From: an uncultured Pelagibacteraceae bacterium
GTDB taxonomy: Bacteria > Pseudomonadota > Alphaproteobacteria > Pelagibacterales > Pelagibacteraceae
Reading direction: 5' to 3'
Assembly: GCA_902525355.1 (NCBI GenBank)
Contig: CABZGO010000004.1
Coordinates: 1-64,000, forward strand
DNA length: 64,000 bases
Shown: positions 1-9,329 of the stretch, piece after piece
How the letters are laid out: each line of letters opens with the position of its first letter
Position numbering within the stretch: the stretch's first letter is position 1
Notes under the pieces: model-generated
What the model saw: only the letters and a program-made list of their open reading frames with translations
The model's database searches: none
Told to the model about the DNA's origin: nothing
Translations under genes and position numbers: made by a program

Positions 1-259
1 CATGCCTAATCTTAAAGAGGAATTTAATGATCTACCACACGAGAGAGGAACATTGTCAATGGCAAGATCTTCAGATCCTAATAGTGCAAACAGTCAGTTC
101 TTTATTTGTTTTGGTCCCACACCTCATCTCGATAGACAATATACAGTATTTGGAAAAGTAATTGAGGGTATGGAGTTCATTGATATGATTACAAAAGGAG
201 ATGGACCGAATGGGTCTGTTTCTAATCCAGATAAAATTATTAGCTTTAAATCTGAGTAG
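1..259 (+). CDS. Peptidyl-prolyl cis-trans isomerase, cyclophilin type (C-terminal part)
   Basis: Only the last 85 or so residues are in the window; the start lies upstream. The visible part has the cyclophilin signature: an E-F-N-D and H-E-R-G-T-L-S-M-A-R stretch, then NSQFFICFG (the family's S-Q-F-F-I) and LDRQYTVFGKV followed by a GM segment. Cyclophilins speed cis-trans isomerisation of X-Pro bonds during protein folding. The periplasmic or cytoplasmic form cannot be told because the N-terminus is missing. The stop TAG sits 10 bases before tgt, so the two are probably co-transcribed. Confidence 0.93.
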   Translation, partial: MPNLKEEFNDLPHERGTLSMARSSDPNSANSQFFICFGPTPHLDRQYTVFGKVIEGMEFIDMITKGDGPNGSVSNPDKIISFKSE

Positions 260-269
260 AATTTAATGA

Positions 270-1388
270 ATGGAAGACATAAAAAAAAATTTTTCTTTTA
301 GCGTAAAACATCAAAGTAAAAATTATCGTGTTGGATTAATTGAAACTCATCGTGGGGACATTAACACTCCTGCATTTATGCCTGTAGGAACTCAAGCAAC
401 GGTTAAAGGAGTTTTTATTGATAATATTATACAAACAGGAAGTGAGATAATTCTTTCTAATACCTATCATTTAATGATAAGACCTGGCACGGAAAGGATT
501 GAAGCAATTGGTGGATTACATAAATTTATGAATTGTAAACTTCCTATATTGACTGATTCTGGTGGTTATCAGGTGATGTCCCTATCTAAATTTAATAAAA
601 TTGATAGATATAAAGGAGCAATTTTTCAATCACACATTGATGGAAAAACTTTTATATTAAGTCCTGAGGAAAGTATTAAAATTCAAAAAAAACTCAACTC
701 AGATATTGTTATGGTAATGGATGAATGTCCAAAAAATACTAATGATTATTATAAAATTAAAAGCTCAATGAATTTATCCACTGAGTGGGCGATACGATCT
801 AAAGAAGAGTTTGGATCTAATCCGCATAAAGCTTTGTTTGGTATAGTTCAAGGAGGTCTATTTAAAGATTTAAGAAACGAGTCTCTTAATAAATTAATCG
901 ATATAGAATTTGATGGATATGCTATCGGTGGTTTGGCTGTAGGAGAAACTCAAAAAGAAATGTTTGATGTATTAGATGGCATAAAAGATAATTTGCCCAT
1001 AGATAAACCAAGATATTTAATGGGAGTAGGAACCCCTTCCGATATATTAGGAGCAGTCAAAAGAGGTGTAGATATGTTTGATTGTGTCCTACCTACAAGA
1101 TCCGGAAGAACTGGATTAGCTTTTACTTGGAACGGCAGGATTCAAATAAGAAATTCTGAAAATAAATTAGATAATACACCTTTAGATAGTAGTGTAACTA
1201 AGTTTGACCTTAATAAATACTCCAAAAATTATCTGAATCACCTTCACAATACCAATGAGATGTTGGCTTCAATGATTTTAACATTAAATAATATAAACTT
1301 TTACCAAGAACTTATGCATGAAATTAGAAAAAATATTAAAATGGGAACTTTTGAAGAATTTCATGACAAGTATATTAATATTTTGTAA
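270..1388 (+). CDS. tgt: Queuine/preQ1 tRNA-guanine transglycosylase lacking the zinc ligands
   Basis: Exchanges guanine-34 of GUN anticodons for preQ1 in bacteria (queuosine pathway). Length, 372 residues, is normal. The active site is intact: TDSGGYQVMSL with the general base at D96, VMDECP, IGGLAVGE, and the nucleophile D271 in MFDCVLPTR. The family's C-terminal zinc site (C-x-C-x2-C-x25-H, just before the N-Y-S motif) is gone: aligned positions are V309, K311, L314 and N340, while the flanking PLD, KYSKNYLNHL and NEML segments are kept. So the fold is recognisable but should not bind the structural zinc. Start: ATG at 270; another ATG at 266 is in a different frame. Confidence 0.95.
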   Translation: MEDIKKNFSFSVKHQSKNYRVGLIETHRGDINTPAFMPVGTQATVKGVFIDNIIQTGSEIILSNTYHLMIRPGTERIEAIGGLHKFMNCKLPILTDSGGYQVMSLSKFNKIDRYKGAIFQSHIDGKTFILSPEESIKIQKKLNSDIVMVMDECPKNTNDYYKIKSSMNLSTEWAIRSKEEFGSNPHKALFGIVQGGLFKDLRNESLNKLIDIEFDGYAIGGLAVGETQKEMFDVLDGIKDNLPIDKPRYLMGVGTPSDILGAVKRGVDMFDCVLPTRSGRTGLAFTWNGRIQIRNSENKLDNTPLDSSVTKFDLNKYSKNYLNHLHNTNEMLASMILTLNNINFYQELMHEIRKNIKMGTFEEFHDKYINIL

Positions 1389-1438
1389 ATTTTTACCATT
1401 GCCAAATATAAAAAAATCAATATAAGAATTTTCGTGTT

Positions 1439-1514
<76 letters not shown>

Positions 1515-1519
1515 ACGCG

Positions 1520-2341
1520 TTAGGCAATTGGTGGGTATTTTAAAATAATCTCGTTTATCCAATTACTGATCTGGTCAATTCTTCTCTCATTTGAAGGATG
1601 TGTGCTCATAAATTCAGGTGGTTCTTTGCCTTTGTTTGCTTTCTTCATTCTTTCCCATATTTTTGTAGTTTCTCTTATATTGTAACCAGATAACGAAGAA
1701 AAAATTAATCCTAAATAATCAGCTTCACTCTCTTGTTTTCTTGTAAAAGGGTTCATTATTCCAATTTGAGATAACAAGCCAACAGTATTCATTCCTGTAG
1801 TTCTATTTACCTGTGATAATTTTCCTCCAGTTGCAATATCTATTATTCCAGTAGTTGTGTTTAACAGAACTGTTCTACTTGCTCTTTCAACTGAATGTTT
1901 CGCAACTGCATGAGCAATTTCATGACCCATTACAGCTGCTAACCCATCGTCATTTTTGGTAATATCTAACATGCCAGTATAAACAGCAATTTTTCCTCCA
2001 GGCATACACCATGCATTTTTAACTTTTTTATTATCTATTAAAATATATTCCCAAGAAAAGTTTACAGTTGGGTCATCCATATTATTTTTATAAAAATATT
2101 CAGATATCGATGTTTCTATTTTTGATCCAATTCCAATAATTTTATCTAAACTTTCTTTATCGTCACTTAATTTGGCTTTTTGTTTTACTTTTTCATACAA
2201 CTCAGCAGCTTGTGCATTTAACTTTGATTCTGGGATTAATTTTAATTGTCTTCTATCTGTGATTGGAGCGGTAGTACAGGCGTGTAAACCAGCAGAAAGA
2301 CAGCCACAACCCATCAAATATATAAAATTTCTTCTATTCAC
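1520..2341 (-). CDS. M48-family zinc metalloprotease, lipoprotein
   Basis: A secreted metalloprotease of the LoiP/BepA-like M48 group, probably acting in quality control of outer-membrane or periplasmic proteins (role from family). The zinc motif HEIAH is at residues 140-144 and the third ligand is in ESEAD (204-208). The N-terminus has a lipobox ending at C22 (L-H-A-C) preceded by a short hydrophobic stretch; an R-R-N-F pair at residues 3-6 resembles a twin-arginine motif. The start codon appears to be GTG. The gene ends 6 bases from tRNA-Lys and is divergent from the DUF502 gene, 46 bases apart. No TPR domain follows, unlike BepA. Confidence 0.9.
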   Translation of the reverse strand: MNRRNFIYLMGCGCLSAGLHACTTAPITDRRQLKLIPESKLNAQAAELYEKVKQKAKLSDDKESLDKIIGIGSKIETSISEYFYKNNMDDPTVNFSWEYILIDNKKVKNAWCMPGGKIAVYTGMLDITKNDDGLAAVMGHEIAHAVAKHSVERASRTVLLNTTTGIIDIATGGKLSQVNRTTGMNTVGLLSQIGIMNPFTRKQESEADYLGLIFSSLSGYNIRETTKIWERMKKANKGKEPPEFMSTHPSNERRIDQISNWINEIILKYPPIA

Positions 2342-2387
2342 TTTTCCTGATATTTATATTACATGTAATTTATAATCAATTAAAGTT

Positions 2388-3012
2388 ATGTCGAAACTTA
2401 AAAAAAAAAAAATTTCATTTATAGCAAGATTAAGAAACTATTTTATAACAGGTATTGTTGTTTTAGTCCCTATTGGTATCACATTATATCTCACAACTTT
2501 TTTTATATCAATTTCATCCAAATTAATTCCACAAGGAATAAATCCAAATAGCTATCTACCATTTGCGATACCTGGTTTAGAAATATTACTTTCAGTAATC
2601 TTTATTACTCTTGTTGGTGGATTATCACTTTCGTTTATTGGTAAAAAGTTTTTACAGTTATTTAATGATTTATTAAAAAAAATACCAATTCTAAGAACAA
2701 TTTATTCTGCTATTGGACAAATGACAGAGACATTTGCTCCAAAAAAAAGGATCAAAAAAAAGTGTAGTTCTCATCCAGTATCCAAGAAAGGGCTCATGGG
2801 CAGTTGGTTTTGCGACAAAAGAGAATAAGGGTGAAATTTCAAAAAAAACTAATACTGAATTAGTGAATGTTTTTGTTCCTACTACACCAAACCCGACTAG
2901 TGGTTTCTTGCTGATGTTTCCAAAAAGTGAGGTTGTATATCTAGACATGACATTTGAAGAAGCTTCAAAGTTTATAGTTTCAGCTGGTACTTCTGATACC
3001 AAATCTAAATAG
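2388..3012 (+). pseudogene. DUF502-family inner-membrane protein, split by a frameshift in an A8 run
   Basis: The first frame (from ATG 2388) gives about 119 residues of a DUF502 protein with two membrane segments (about residues 18-38 and 60-82) and the typical GLSLSFIGKK and I-P-I-L-R-T-I-Y-S-A segments. Homology then continues in the next frame from about 2749 to the stop at 3010-3012: KSVVLIQYPRKGSWAVGF, NVFVPTTPNPTSGF. The frames would join exactly if the run of eight A at 2741-2748 had seven; the product would then be 207 residues, the usual DUF502 length. A second A8 run lies at 2754-2761. This may be a true mutation, a sequence error or a slippage site. The function of DUF502 is not established. 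Convergent with recG, overlapping by 8 bases. Confidence 0.8.
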
Positions 3013-5047
3013 TCTCATTAATTACAGCAACTTTATCGTAAAGTTTTATTAGCTTGTTAAAACTGTTTGTCTCAAAATTATTTTTTTCAATTTTTTTTAT
3101 TTCATTTTCAGCAATATTAAAAAGATCTTCATGCTGAATGGGGTCTGCGAGGTTGTATTTTTTTAAGCCACTTTGCTTAAATCCTAAAATATCCCCGTAT
3201 CCTCTTATTTTTAAATCTTCCTCTGCAATTTTAAAACCATCATTAGTATTCTTGAGAATAGTTATTCTCTTACGTGCGTTCTCACTTAGTCCTGTTTTAA
3301 ACATGAGTATGCACGATGCTTCATTATTACCTCTACCAACGCGTCCCCTCAATTGATGTAGCTGAGATAATCCATATTTATTTGAATTTTCAATCACGAT
3401 TACATTAGCATTTGGAAAATCAATTCCAACTTCTATTACAGTAGTTGAAACCAATATATCTATCTTTTTAAGATTAAACTTATTCAATACCTTATCTTTT
3501 TCTTCCTTACTCATTGATCCATGAACAATATCAACTTTATCTTTAAAAATTTTACTCAAATATTTATATTTTTCTGTTGCTGATTGATGATCCATTTTTT
3601 TTGACTCTTTTATTAGAGGGCAAACCCAAAAAACTTGATTTTTTTTTGCAATTTCACTTTTAATAAAGCTAATAACTTCATTAATTTTTGTCTCATTTTT
3701 ACTATATGTTTTTATCGGCAATCTATTTTTGGGTTTTGATTTAATTAAAGAAATATCCATATCACCATAAATTGTCATCATCATTGTTCTTGGAATAGGA
3801 GTTGCTGACATCACAAGCACATCACAATCTTTGCCACCTTTATCTGATAGTTTTTTCCTTTGATTCACACCAAATTTATGTTGCTCATCAATAATTATTA
3901 AACCCAAATTAAAATAAGAAATTTTTTCTTGAAAAAGGGAATGTGTACCTATCAAAATATCAATTTTATTTTTTAAGAGATCATTTAAAATTTTTTTTCT
4001 CTTTTTATATTCTGTTTTCCCAGTTAATATTTCAGGATTACAGTATTTATAAAAATTTTCTAATATAAATTTATAATGTTGCATAGCTAATATTTCAGTT
4101 GGAGCCATTATTGCAACCTGATAACCTGCTTTTATAACATTTAATGCGGCAATTACTGAGACTATTGTTTTTCCTGATCCTACGTCTCCTTGTAACAATC
4201 TAAACATTTTTTGTTTAGACTCCATATCTTTATTTATGTTTTTTAATGAAGATATCTGATCAATTGTTAGTTTGAATTTCAAGTTGTCAATTATTTTGTT
4301 TTGATGTTGATAATTGACAATTTTATTTTTTTTTTTAATTTTTTTAATTTTACTTCTAATATTAGAAGAGAGTAAAAAATTTGCAAAAATTTCATCAAAA
4401 ACTAACCTTCTAAAATATTTTGTGCTTCGAATTTTTGTTATTTCTTCTTTATGAATTTTAATAACACATTCCTTCCAAGTTACATGATCAAATAAACTTG
4501 ATATTGTTTGCGGCAACCACTCTTCTAACTCAGGCAAATTTTGAAAAACATTATTTATTACTTGATTATACTTATTTAATGTTAAACCATCAGAAAGACT
4601 ATATCTACTATCCTCATTTATAATATTTAAGTTAGTTGAATTTTTTGTTGTTGGATTAACAAATTGAAATTTATTTCTAAAGTTATTTACCTTTCCATGT
4701 ATTATTACCTCTTTATTTAGAGGTAATAATTTTTTGATATATCCTTCAAAACTATTAAAAAAAATACAATCTAATTTTGCTCCATTTTTTTCACATATGA
4801 CTTTATTGGGTAAATTTCTAATTCTTGGAAAATTATATTTAATCGCTGTAACCTTAATATTGTAATTTTTTCCTACTTGTAAGTCACTAATTTCTGTATC
4901 TTCTGCAGTTTCAATTTTTGATATGGGTAAATGCCATAGAAGGTCAAAAATTGTGAATATTTTTTTCTTGTTAAATGAATTTAATGTTTTTTTGCCTACA
5001 CCTTTAATATTATCTATGGTTGACAATAAATATTCAAAATTACTCAT
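3005..5047 (-). CDS. recG: ATP-dependent DNA helicase RecG
   Basis: Branch-migrating helicase that remodels stalled forks and Holliday junctions. In order: an N-terminal wedge/OB domain (first 260 or so residues), then the helicase core with Walker A GDVGSGKT near residue 287, motif II IIDEQHKFG, motif III SATPIPRT and motif VI LRGRVGRG, then the C-terminal TADR-like segment. About 680 residues, matching the family. The frame is open to 5083, but the Met at 5047 (MSNFEYLLST) fits the family start and leaves 26 bases before divergent sdhE, whereas 5083 would overlap it. Confidence 0.95.
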   Translation of the reverse strand: MSNFEYLLSTIDNIKGVGKKTLNSFNKKKIFTIFDLLWHLPISKIETAEDTEISDLQVGKNYNIKVTAIKYNFPRIRNLPNKVICEKNGAKLDCIFFNSFEGYIKKLLPLNKEVIIHGKVNNFRNKFQFVNPTTKNSTNLNIINEDSRYSLSDGLTLNKYNQVINNVFQNLPELEEWLPQTISSLFDHVTWKECVIKIHKEEITKIRSTKYFRRLVFDEIFANFLLSSNIRSKIKKIKKKNKIVNYQHQNKIIDNLKFKLTIDQISSLKNINKDMESKQKMFRLLQGDVGSGKTIVSVIAALNVIKAGYQVAIMAPTEILAMQHYKFILENFYKYCNPEILTGKTEYKKRKKILNDLLKNKIDILIGTHSLFQEKISYFNLGLIIIDEQHKFGVNQRKKLSDKGGKDCDVLVMSATPIPRTMMMTIYGDMDISLIKSKPKNRLPIKTYSKNETKINEVISFIKSEIAKKNQVFWVCPLIKESKKMDHQSATEKYKYLSKIFKDKVDIVHGSMSKEEKDKVLNKFNLKKIDILVSTTVIEVGIDFPNANVIVIENSNKYGLSQLHQLRGRVGRGNNEASCILMFKTGLSENARKRITILKNTNDGFKIAEEDLKIRGYGDILGFKQSGLKKYNLADPIQHEDLFNIAENEIKKIEKNNFETNSFNKLIKLYDKVAVINETI

Positions 5048-5073
5048 TAAATATATATATATGTTTATAAGTA

Positions 5074-5319
5074 ATGAATTCAAATAAACAAAATTTAATT
5101 AATAAAATCATTTATAGATCACAATATCGAGGCACAAAAGAAATGGACATATTTGTCAGTGGTTTTGTTAAATCTATTATTGATTCATTATCAATCGATG
5201 ATTTAAAAGATTTAGACACATTAGTTAACATGAATGATGAAGATATTTCTAAAATTTCAAAAAATGAAATGAGTTTTGAAAATAATAAATTAAAAAGATT
5301 GTTAGTTGATTTTAAATGA
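5074..5319 (+). CDS. sdhE: SdhE-type FAD assembly factor of succinate dehydrogenase
   Basis: Small helical protein (81 residues) that promotes covalent FAD attachment to SdhA. The family motif R-S-x-x-R-G-x-x-E-x-D is at residues 15-25 (RSQYRGTKEMD), including the Arg-Gly pair needed for function in studied members. Divergent from recG, a pairing common in alphaproteobacteria. The next feature is tRNA-Ser on the other strand. Confidence 0.9.
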   Translation: MNSNKQNLINKIIYRSQYRGTKEMDIFVSGFVKSIIDSLSIDDLKDLDTLVNMNDEDISKISKNEMSFENNKLKRLLVDFK

Positions 5320-5320
5320 A

Positions 5321-5410
5321 TGGCGGAGAGACTGGGATTCGAACCCAGGAAAGAGTTGCCCCTTTGTCGGTTTTCAAGACCGATGCTTTCAACCGCTCAG
5401 CCATCTCTCC
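5321..5410 (-). tRNA. tRNA-Ser (UGA)
   Basis: Minus-strand class II tRNA. Acceptor GGAGAGA/TCTCTCC with discriminator G and encoded CCA (5321-5323 on the plus strand), anticodon stem TCGGT/ACCGA around CTTGAAA with anticodon TGA, a long variable arm, and T arm CTGGG/CCCAG with loop TTCGAAT. Confidence 0.97.
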
Positions 5411-5494
5411 ATGAGCAAGGTTTTATTATTATTAATATATATTTCAACAATAAAATGACTTAAGTAGTTGCTTAAACTAATCAAATAATAAAAA

Positions 5495-6376
5495 ATGAAC
5501 AAAAAAAATTTTAATAAAGGAATTTTGTTAACATCCTTTGGTTCGTTTTGGTGGGGTTTCTTTGGTGTTATATACTTCAAATATATTTCTTTTGCAGGTC
5601 ATCTGGAAGTACTAATTCATAGAAGTGTTTGGACTGCTTTTTTATTAATCATAACAACATTCTTATTTTCTAAATGGAGAATTTTCAAAAATATCCTTAA
5701 AGATAAAAAAAAGTTACTTATACTCCTTATTTCTGGTTTCTTAATATTTATTAATTGGGGTGTTTGGATTTATGCAGTTAGTGTAGATAAAATAATAGAT
5801 GCTAGTTTTGGCTATTTCATAATGCCAATTATTAGTGTTTTCTTAGGTTATTTTTTTTTTAATGAACCGATTACAAAAAAAGGAAAAATTTCAATATTGT
5901 TAGTAATTATTTCAGTCAGCTATTTACTATTTTTAGATTTTGCTTCAATTCCATGGGTAGGCTTAATTGTAGCTTTTAGCTGGAGTTTTTATAATCTATT
6001 AAGAAAAAAAATTAATGTTGAAACTGATACAGGTCTTCTTATTGAGAGTTTATATATACTTCCTTTTGCATTAGTCGCTTTTTATTTTATTACAATAAAT
6101 AATTTTAATGATTTCAGTTTATCAAATCCATCTTTGATACCATTATTAATATTGGCAGGACCCATGACAGTGATTCCACTTTTTCTATATGTCAGAGGTG
6201 TAGAATTAGCAGGTCTAGGACCTGCAGGAATGATTTTTTATATTACTCCTACTTTGCAATTTATACTTGGTTTTTTCATTTATAATGAGCAATTTAATAT
6301 AAACCAGTTAGTTAGTTTTATTTTAATATGGATTGCTGTATTTATATATTTGAAAGATATTTATGAAAAAAATTAA
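5495..6376 (+). CDS. rarD: RarD-family EamA/DMT permease
   Basis: Inner-membrane protein of 293 residues with about ten hydrophobic helices in two EamA repeats. RarD-type markers are the opening K-G-I-L-L-x-S-F-G with WWGFFGVIYFKYI, the HLEVLIHRSVW segment, FINWGVWIYAVS and the SFGYFIMPIISVFLGY block. The substrate is unknown; E. coli RarD was named from a chloramphenicol-sensitivity phenotype. It starts a plus-strand run of overlapping genes and overlaps the next gene by 14 bases. Confidence 0.85.
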   Translation: MNKKNFNKGILLTSFGSFWWGFFGVIYFKYISFAGHLEVLIHRSVWTAFLLIITTFLFSKWRIFKNILKDKKKLLILLISGFLIFINWGVWIYAVSVDKIIDASFGYFIMPIISVFLGYFFFNEPITKKGKISILLVIISVSYLLFLDFASIPWVGLIVAFSWSFYNLLRKKINVETDTGLLIESLYILPFALVAFYFITINNFNDFSLSNPSLIPLLILAGPMTVIPLFLYVRGVELAGLGPAGMIFYITPTLQFILGFFIYNEQFNINQLVSFILIWIAVFIYLKDIYEKN

Positions 6377-7361
6377 AAATTGTATTTTTTTTCTGTTTGT
6401 TGTCATAAATTTTGATGTTTATGCTAATGAACTTGAATTTGAAGAGTGGAAAGCGAAGTTTAAATTAATTGCACTAGAAAGAGGCGTTACTTTAAAAACA
6501 ATTGAAAATACAATAGGTAAATCTTCTTTTTTAAAAAATGTCATTAAATATGATAGATACCAACCAGAATTTTATGAAGACACTAAGACCTATATTTCTA
6601 AAAGAGCCAACATAAAAAAAATCAAATCTGGTAAAAAAATCTATAATATAAACAAAAAAGTAATTGATAAAATAACTAAGGAATTTTCCGTAGATAAAGA
6701 TTTACTTTTGTCACTCATGGGAATTGAAACTAATTTTGGTAATTATTTAGGAAAAATGGATATAGTTTCATCCTTGTCAACTTTAAGTTATGATCAAAGA
6801 AGAAGCGAATTTTTTACTTCAGAACTTATAACACTTCTAATCTTATTCGATAATGGAATTATAAATCCAAATAATTATTTAGGATCTTGGGCAGGAGCAT
6901 TTGGTAATTTCCAATTCATGCCATCTACCATTAAAAATTATGCAATTGATTATGATAAAGATGAAACTATAAATTTAAAGAGTATAGAGGACTCTTTTGC
7001 ATCTGCTGCAAATTATTTAAATAAAATAGGATGGAATAATAATACTCCATGCTTTTATAAAGTTGAGCTTGTAAATGAAACACCTCATAAATATTTAAAT
7101 ACATCAGCAAAACAAATTAAAAATAAAAATAAAGTATCTTATTTAAAAAATTATATCAAGAATAGTGAAATTCTAGATAATCTTGATAATTTAGAAGCAG
7201 CATTTGTAACTCCAGATTATGATATTATTCCGGATGCGAAAAAATTAACTCCAGCTTTTTTAGTTTTTGATAATTATGAATTAATTTTAAAGTGGAATAG
7301 ATCTCTGAGATTTGCATTAGCTGTATGCACATTAAAAAGTAAGTTTAAGGATGCAATTTAA
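6363..7361 (+). CDS. Lytic murein transglycosylase, MltB family
   Basis: Cleaves the MurNAc-GlcNAc bond of peptidoglycan, forming 1,6-anhydro ends. Signal peptide of about 21 residues (cut after VYA). The SLT_2-type catalytic core holds E122 in GIETNFGN and the GSWAGAFGNFQFMPS block that is diagnostic of MltB. No C-terminal peptidoglycan-binding repeat is visible at 332 residues, and no lipobox, so it is probably soluble in the periplasm. It overlaps both neighbours and sits with RlpA-like and DacA genes as a wall-remodelling cluster. Confidence 0.92.
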   Translation: MKKIKNCIFFLFVVINFDVYANELEFEEWKAKFKLIALERGVTLKTIENTIGKSSFLKNVIKYDRYQPEFYEDTKTYISKRANIKKIKSGKKIYNINKKVIDKITKEFSVDKDLLLSLMGIETNFGNYLGKMDIVSSLSTLSYDQRRSEFFTSELITLLILFDNGIINPNNYLGSWAGAFGNFQFMPSTIKNYAIDYDKDETINLKSIEDSFASAANYLNKIGWNNNTPCFYKVELVNETPHKYLNTSAKQIKNKNKVSYLKNYIKNSEILDNLDNLEAAFVTPDYDIIPDAKKLTPAFLVFDNYELILKWNRSLRFALAVCTLKSKFKDAI

Positions 7362-8178
7362 ATATATTTTATACTTTATATTATTAACTTTGTTTGCTTG
7401 TGAGCACCATTCGCAAAATATAAGTATTAAAAATAAACCAGAAGAAAAAAAAATTGTTGTACAAAAAGAAAAAATTAAAGACATAGTAGGTAAAAAAGAA
7501 AAAGAGGAGATTGTTAATATAGTTTATTCTAATAAAGGATTTGCATTAATATTTGACAAAAATGCCAATTACTCTTTTGAGAATTACTTAGATAATACAT
7601 CACTAAATATATTAAGTCCTAGCTTACCAAATGGAACACCTGTTAGAATAACAAATATTATTAATGGAAGATCATTAATAACTGTTGTTAAGGACAAAAC
7701 TGTTTTACCCGTTTACTATAATTCTGTAATTACAAATAGAATTGTTAGCGAGTTATCAATAAATCCGAGTGAACCATATGTATATATTGAAACAATAAAT
7801 TCAAATAATTTGTATGTTGCAAATGATGTTAAAACATTTGATGAAGAAAAAGAGGTTGCTAATAAAGCTCCAGTCGATGATATTATGGTGCAAAGTATAA
7901 GCCTAGAGTCTGAAATTAAAGAATCTAAAACTGAAAATTTTGTAACAAATTTTAATTATATAATTAAATTTGCTGATTTTTATTTTGAAGATTCAGCTAT
8001 AATGTTAAAAAATAGATTATTGGAAGAATATAATATTGATAATATATTAATCAAAAAGTTGTCACAAAATAATTTTAGGGTTTATAAAGGTCCATATAAG
8101 GACTTTGAAAAATTAAAAAAAGGATTTCTTAATGTCGAAAATCTTGATTTTGATAGTATTGAAATAATTAAATTATGA
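7351..8178 (+). CDS. Divergent RlpA-like lipoprotein with SPOR domain
   Basis: 275 residues with a lipobox ending at C17 (L-F-A-C). A middle segment, SLPNGTPVRITNIINGRSL (about residues 89-107), matches the RlpA barrel core (L-P-x-G-T-x-V-R-V-T-N-x-x-N-G-R-S). However, the following catalytic N-D-R-G-P stretch is replaced by VVKDKTVLP and the early S-W-Y-G/H region is not recognisable. The C-terminal 75 residues look like a SPOR domain (NYIIKFADF, then RVYKGPYKDF), which binds denuded septal glycan. It is placed where alphaproteobacteria keep rlpA, directly before dacA (4-base overlap). Lytic activity is doubtful. Confidence 0.75.
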   Translation: MQFKYILYFILLTLFACEHHSQNISIKNKPEEKKIVVQKEKIKDIVGKKEKEEIVNIVYSNKGFALIFDKNANYSFENYLDNTSLNILSPSLPNGTPVRITNIINGRSLITVVKDKTVLPVYYNSVITNRIVSELSINPSEPYVYIETINSNNLYVANDVKTFDEEKEVANKAPVDDIMVQSISLESEIKESKTENFVTNFNYIIKFADFYFEDSAIMLKNRLLEEYNIDNILIKKLSQNNFRVYKGPYKDFEKLKKGFLNVENLDFDSIEIIKL

Positions 8179-9329
8179 GAATAAAAAATATATCATTAAT
8201 TTTAATACTTTTAACATTCCTGGCAAAACCAGTTTTTGCTAACTTTGATGTGAGTGCAAGAACTGCTATTGTTCAAGATTATTTGTCGGGCAAAATATTG
8301 TTCGAAAAAGATGCTGACAGGGAGATATTTCCAGCTTCAATGACGAAAATTATGACTTCAATAATAGTTTTTGATTTACTTAAAAGTGGTGAATTATCTT
8401 TAGACGATAAATTTTTAGTCTCCGAAAATGCATGGAGACTGTCTCAAGCAGGTTATTCTTCAATGTTTATTATGGTTGGAGATGAAATAAGTGTTGAGAA
8501 TTTATTAAGAGGCATCATTGTTTCATCAGGTAACGATGCTTGTATTGCACTTGCTGAAGGGATTGCCGGAACTGAGGAAGAATTTGCAATTATGATGACT
8601 GAAAAAGCAAGAGAAATTGGCATGGAAAATACTAATTTTACTAATTCATCAGGAATAAATGCTCCTGATAATTTATCAACAGTTAGAGATATATTAATCA
8701 TGTCCAATTATTTGATAAAAAATTATCCTAACTATTATGAATATTACAAAGAAACTGAATTTACATGGAATAGAACTGGCGGAGATCCAATTAAACAAGG
8801 TAATCGTAATCCTCTGCTTTATAAAAATATTGGAGTTGATGGAATAAAGACAGGTTATCTTGCTTATGAAAAATATTCACTTGCCTCAACTATAAAAAGA
8901 AATGAAAGAAGAATAATTGCAGTTGGGAGTGGTTTTGTATCAAAAAATTCAAGATCAAAAGAGTCACTTAAACTACTAACATATGGATTAACTAATTTTG
9001 ACACAATTAATATTGCTAAAAAAGATGAAATATTTGATGAATTAGAAGTTTGGCAAGGAACTAAAAAAACAGTTAAATCTTATATAAGTCAAGACGTTTA
9101 TAAAACAATTCCAAAAGCAAAAAAAAAATATCTAAAAGTTTCCATTAATTATCAAGGTCCACTTAAAGCTCCAATATTGAAAAATGACATATTGGGTAAA
9201 GTTAACATTTCATATAAAGATGAACAAATAGGAGAATACGATCTATTAGCATTCGAAGATGTAAAAAGACAAAATATAATCTCTAGGCTTATTTCTTCTA
9301 TAAATTTCCTAATTTGGGGTGATGTCTAA
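8175..9329 (+). CDS. dacA: D-alanyl-D-alanine carboxypeptidase, PBP5/DacA family
   Basis: Removes the terminal D-Ala of peptidoglycan pentapeptides in the periplasm. Signal peptide of about 22 residues (ends VFA-N). All three active-site motifs are present: S55-x-x-K58 in PASMTK, S118-G-N120, and K225-T-G227 in GIKTGYL. A C-terminal beta-rich domain follows, ending in a hydrophobic helix (ISRLISSINFLIW) that could hold it to the membrane. It overlaps tmk by 8 bases. Confidence 0.95.
   Translation: MRIKNISLILILLTFLAKPVFANFDVSARTAIVQDYLSGKILFEKDADREIFPASMTKIMTSIIVFDLLKSGELSLDDKFLVSENAWRLSQAGYSSMFIMVGDEISVENLLRGIIVSSGNDACIALAEGIAGTEEEFAIMMTEKAREIGMENTNFTNSSGINAPDNLSTVRDILIMSNYLIKNYPNYYEYYKETEFTWNRTGGDPIKQGNRNPLLYKNIGVDGIKTGYLAYEKYSLASTIKRNERRIIAVGSGFVSKNSRSKESLKLLTYGLTNFDTINIAKKDEIFDELEVWQGTKKTVKSYISQDVYKTIPKAKKKYLKVSINYQGPLKAPILKNDILGKVNISYKDEQIGEYDLLAFEDVKRQNIISRLISSINFLIWGDV

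Noticed and set aside
5048-5083. Longer RecG start at 5083
   Set aside because: It would overlap the divergent sdhE start, and the added residues (LLINIYIYLM) look like translated AT-rich spacer.
5321-5410. tRNA genes as integration sites for the accessory block
   Set aside because: No tRNA lies near the recombinase and no partial tRNA copies were seen anywhere in the window.
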